In this document: positions 6,016-8,178 of the stretch, one piece after another
How the letters are laid out: every line of letters begins with the position of its first letter
Numbering within the stretch: position 1 is the first letter of the stretch
DNA from: Methanoregula sp.
Lineage (GTDB): Archaea; Halobacteriota; Methanomicrobia; Methanomicrobiales; Methanospirillaceae
DNA: 8,178 nt
NCBI GenBank assembly: GCA_030653335.1
Contig: JAURZP010000139.1
Location: 1-8,178 of the forward strand
Reading direction: 5' to 3'
Translations under genes and position numbers: made by a program
The notes under the pieces: model-generated
Told to the model about the DNA's origin: nothing
The model's input: only the letters and a program-made list of their open reading frames with translations
Databases searched by the model: none

Positions 6016-6930
6016 ATGCTCGAGAAATTCAAGGGGTGCCTGCTGGGTGCAGCGATTGGCGATGCGCTGGGTATGCCAAACGAGAGCGGTGCTCCTAACT
6101 TAAACAAGATGAAGTATGGGTACCGCCGCCCCTACAAAGGTCATCCCAATGATGGCCTGAACCCAGGACAATATACCGATGATACCCAGATGATGATCCT
6201 TGTTGCCACCCTTCTTGCGGACGGGAAATTCAATGAAGATCGCTATGTGACCGCTCTTAAGGAACTCTATACGCGGGGAACCCTCCGCTTCCCTGATGGA
6301 TCAATCTCATCGGTATGTGAGCAAACAGTAAAAGAGTACGTTCCGCAAAAAGGTGTGAAATCCACCACCTCCGGCTGCCTCCCGATTGCGATCCCCTTTG
6401 CCCTGGCATTTCCTGATATGAGTGAAGGATGTGAACGGGCTGTTCGGGCGTGCAATGTCACCCACACGCACCCGGCAGCCCACGCAGCGGTCTCCACTGT
6501 TGTCACACTCATCTACCGCGCCCTCCACGACAGTCCGGATCCTGTCGGAAAAGCAATGCATAAGGCACAGGCAGAAGATGAAGTGCTCGGAGGAAAGATC
6601 AGAAATGCAATCCTGTTGGAAAAAGAGGGTATGGAGACCGAGACCGCTCTGCTCAAAATCGGTAATGATGTATCTGTCTTCCAGACGCTTCCCATTGCGT
6701 TCTTTTTAATCAGCAGGTATTCCCACCCGCCGGATCTCCTCACCGTTGCAGCCAATACCGGAGGAAATACAGACACCATCGCGTGTATCTGTGGTGCATA
6801 TCTCGGTGCTTCAAAAGGAATCGGGTCACTTCCTGCAGATCTGCTCGATGGACTTGAAGACCGCCAGCGGATCGAACTTCTCGGCCAGCGGCTGCACAGC
6901 GTCTACGCCCGCAAACTGGATCAGGTGTAA
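6016..6930 (+). CDS. ADP-ribosylglycohydrolase (DraG/ARH) family protein
   Basis: A 304-residue, all-helical, cytoplasmic hydrolase of the DraG/ARH family, expected to cleave ADP-ribose from modified proteins or related metabolites using a dinuclear metal centre. Seen: the N-terminal family motif GCLLGAAIGDALGMP (7-21), the metal motif TDDT (54-57), HTHPAAHA (150-157), and the C-terminal metal motif GGNTDT (249-254), where DraG and ARH3 have GGDTDT. Length is normal for the family. I chose the ATG at 6016 because MLEKFKGCLLG is the usual N-terminus and the 15-codon extension to a TTG at 5971 covers the TATA box. The gene stands alone, divergent from acsA and closed by a T10 tract. No draT-like transferase or nif gene is nearby, so a nitrogenase role is not supported. 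The substrate is unknown. Confidence 0.85.
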   Translation: MLEKFKGCLLGAAIGDALGMPNESGAPNLNKMKYGYRRPYKGHPNDGLNPGQYTDDTQMMILVATLLADGKFNEDRYVTALKELYTRGTLRFPDGSISSVCEQTVKEYVPQKGVKSTTSGCLPIAIPFALAFPDMSEGCERAVRACNVTHTHPAAHAAVSTVVTLIYRALHDSPDPVGKAMHKAQAEDEVLGGKIRNAILLEKEGMETETALLKIGNDVSVFQTLPIAFFLISRYSHPPDLLTVAANTGGNTDTIACICGAYLGASKGIGSLPADLLDGLEDRQRIELLGQRLHSVYARKLDQV

Positions 6931-6940
6931 TTTTTTTTTT
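6931..6940 (+). terminator. T10 terminator after the hydrolase gene
   Basis: Ten consecutive T begin at the base right after the TAA stop codon. There is no GC-rich stem before them, as is usual for archaeal termination. A second, shorter T run (TGTTTTT, ending 6964) may back it up. This separates the hydrolase from the argC transcript. Confidence 0.8.
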
Positions 6941-6987
6941 ATCCGGGCACTCTTTCGTGTTTTTCCCGCTCCCCCGCTTAACAAGCA

Positions 6988-6996
6988 TTAAATTTT
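6988..6996 (+). promoter_or_regulatory. Probable TATA box of argC (leaderless geometry)
   Basis: TTAAATTTT is centred about 25 bases before the argC ATG at 7017, so transcription should begin at or next to the start codon. No Shine-Dalgarno is present in the 15 bases before the ATG. The arrangement matches the one proposed for trpB2. Confidence 0.5.
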
Positions 6997-7016
6997 GACA
7001 ATCGGATACTCTTTGT

Positions 7017-8003
7017 ATGAAAATTGCGATTATCGGGGCCTCCGGCTATGCCGGTGGGGAGCTCGTTCGCCTGCTTGTCCATCACTCAACGGCAAAAGTC
7101 ACGTGTGCCACTTCCCGTAAACTGGCAGGAACACCTCTTGACCAGATTCATCCTCACTTGAAAGGGTTTACCAGTCTCAAATTCGAAAATCCCGGGATGG
7201 ATGCCATCGATGCCGATGTGGCGTTTCTTGCAGTTCCGCATACGGCAGCGATGACCTATGCCGGCAAGCTGCTGGAGCGGGGGATCAAAGTTGTGGATCT
7301 CAGCGCAGATTACCGGCTGCCAAAAGAGATCTTTGAGAAGGTGTATGATGTTGCACACACCGATTATTTCCCTGCACCCTACGGGATTCCTGAAATTCAC
7401 CGCAAGGAAATCATCAATGCAAAGTTTGTTGCAAATCCCGGGTGCTTTCCCACCGGTGCAACGCTTGCCGCTGCACCCCTTGCAAAATATGCCCACACAG
7501 TCATCTTTGACTCAAAGACCGGTGTGAGCGGTGCGGGGGATAATCCGTCTGCCACCACCCACTATCCGAATGTGGGGGACAATGTCGGAGCCTACAAATG
7601 GACGAGCCACCGCCATCTTGCCGAGATGAAGCAGGAACTTGCCGGTCTGGGTTCAAAGGCAAAAGTCTACTTCACCCCCCACCTTGTTCCGGTGAACCGC
7701 GGTATTCTTACTACTGCACATATCCTGCTCAGTGAACCCCTAGGGCAGAAAGAGGTGGAGAAAATCTACCATGATTTCTATAAGGGAGAATACTTTGTCC
7801 GGTACCAGAAACCCTCTCTCGCAGCAGTCCGCGGGAGTAACTTCTGCGACCTGATGGTGGAAAGCGAAGGGTTGCGTGTTGTAGCCGTTTCTGCAATCGA
7901 TAATCTCGTGAAAGGTGCAAGCGGACAGGCAATCCAGAACATGAACCTGATGTGCGGGCTCCCTGAAAAGGACGGGCTTGTCAGCGCAGGTATGCTGCCG
8001 TAG
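7017..8003 (+). CDS. argC: N-acetyl-gamma-glutamyl-phosphate reductase
   Basis: A 328-residue enzyme of arginine biosynthesis that reduces N-acetyl-glutamyl-5-phosphate to the semialdehyde with NADPH in the cytoplasm. The N-terminal Rossmann fold starts with GASGYAGGEL (8-17), the dinucleotide-binding turn. The catalytic cysteine is C143 in NPGCFPTG (140-147), and YGIPE (122-126) is a family motif. SGAGDNPS (171-178) and the conserved histidine H222 in PHLVPVNRGI complete the active site. The C-terminal segment KGASGQAIQNMNLM (299-312) is typical. Length and motifs match the common (type 1) ArgC without gaps. The message is probably leaderless. The following CBS gene starts 11 bases after the TAG stop and is likely co-transcribed. 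In an archaeon lacking LysW-type genes beside it, arginine rather than lysine synthesis is the better reading. Confidence 0.95.
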   Translation: MKIAIIGASGYAGGELVRLLVHHSTAKVTCATSRKLAGTPLDQIHPHLKGFTSLKFENPGMDAIDADVAFLAVPHTAAMTYAGKLLERGIKVVDLSADYRLPKEIFEKVYDVAHTDYFPAPYGIPEIHRKEIINAKFVANPGCFPTGATLAAAPLAKYAHTVIFDSKTGVSGAGDNPSATTHYPNVGDNVGAYKWTSHRHLAEMKQELAGLGSKAKVYFTPHLVPVNRGILTTAHILLSEPLGQKEVEKIYHDFYKGEYFVRYQKPSLAAVRGSNFCDLMVESEGLRVVAVSAIDNLVKGASGQAIQNMNLMCGLPEKDGLVSAGMLP

Positions 8004-8007
8004 GTGA
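8002..8007 (+). promoter_or_regulatory. Ribosome binding site of the CBS gene, overlapping the argC stop codon
   Basis: AGGTGA includes the last two bases of the argC TAG and sits 7 bases before the ATG at 8015. It supports that start and translation of the two genes from one message. Confidence 0.65.
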
Positions 8008-8014
8008 TTAAAAC

Positions 8015-8178
8015 ATGCTGGTAAAAGACGCAATGACAAAAAACCCGGTGGTCTGCTCTGCCGATACCCCTCTCCGCGATGCGGTAGGTCTGTTCCGGAA
8101 GCATCACATCGGTGGTCTTCCGGTAATGGAAGGAACGGAACTTGTCGGGATGCTTACCGAGTCGGATCTCATATCGCT
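8015..8178 (+). CDS. CBS-domain protein, N-terminal part (cut by window edge)
   Basis: Fifty-four codons are visible before the window ends. They encode most of one CBS domain: VKDAMTKNPVVCSADTPLRD (3-22) is the usual entry, IGGLPVM (32-38) the core strand, and LVGMLTESDLI (43-53) the exit strand and helix. CBS domains come in pairs that bind AMP, ATP, SAM or similar ligands and usually regulate a partner domain or enzyme; the rest of this protein, including any effector domain, lies outside. It is probably in an operon with argC, with a Shine-Dalgarno overlapping the argC stop. A regulatory link to arginine synthesis is possible but is only inferred from position. Confidence 0.85.
   Translation, partial: MLVKDAMTKNPVVCSADTPLRDAVGLFRKHHIGGLPVMEGTELVGMLTESDLIS

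Noticed and set aside
6016..6930. Nitrogenase-reactivating DraG
   Set aside because: No draT-like gene or nif gene is in the window and the family has many other members, so a nitrogenase role is not supported.

Overview
The window looks like part of the chromosome of a methanogenic archaeon, most likely a hydrogenotrophic member of the Methanomicrobiales (Methanoregula-like). This is a judgement from gene content and protein style, not a database match. The archaeal signs are TATA-type promoters, T-run terminators without stable hairpins, a stand-alone TrpB2, a COG3199-type NAD kinase homologue, and an AMP-forming acetyl-CoA synthetase beside an OFA-family transporter. Base composition looks even across the window. 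I see no mobile element, tRNA, rRNA or CRISPR array.

Layout. (1) At 78-2558 on the plus strand lie trpB2 (tryptophan synthase beta-like) and, 12 bases later, a predicted ATP/polyphosphate-NAD kinase. The short upstream region holds a TATA-like sequence placed for a leaderless transcript, and three TGTRYA-type hexamers at exact 10-bp steps. The last is TGTACA, the TRP-box sequence known from Methanothermobacter. (2) At 2567-5799 on the minus strand lie acsA, transcribed first, and an OFA-family major facilitator transporter 71 bases downstream with its own TATA box and Shine-Dalgarno. Together they suggest acetate (or other small monocarboxylate) uptake and activation to acetyl-CoA, as expected in a methanogen that grows on H2/CO2 or formate but assimilates acetate. 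(3) The 216-base divergent region at 5800-6015 carries the acsA promoter with two inverted repeats and the promoter of the next gene. (4) At 6016-6930 on the plus strand lies an ADP-ribosylglycohydrolase (DraG/ARH) family protein, ended by a T10 tract. (5) At 7017-8178 on the plus strand lie argC (arginine biosynthesis, apparently leaderless) and the beginning of a CBS-domain protein whose ribosome binding site overlaps the argC stop codon; it runs off the window edge.

Most of the window is ordinary core metabolism: tryptophan/indole, NADP supply, acetate activation and arginine. No multi-gene undescribed system is evident. The items most worth a second look are regulatory: the phased hexamers before trpB2, the TTGTCGA-N8-TCGACAA inverted repeat touching the acsA promoter, and the paired leaderless promoter geometry. 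Three substitutions at functional positions also stand out: Asn for Arg in the Acs A8 motif, Asn for Asp in the hydrolase metal motif, and Tyr in place of the helix-11 Lys of the oxalate transporter OxlT.
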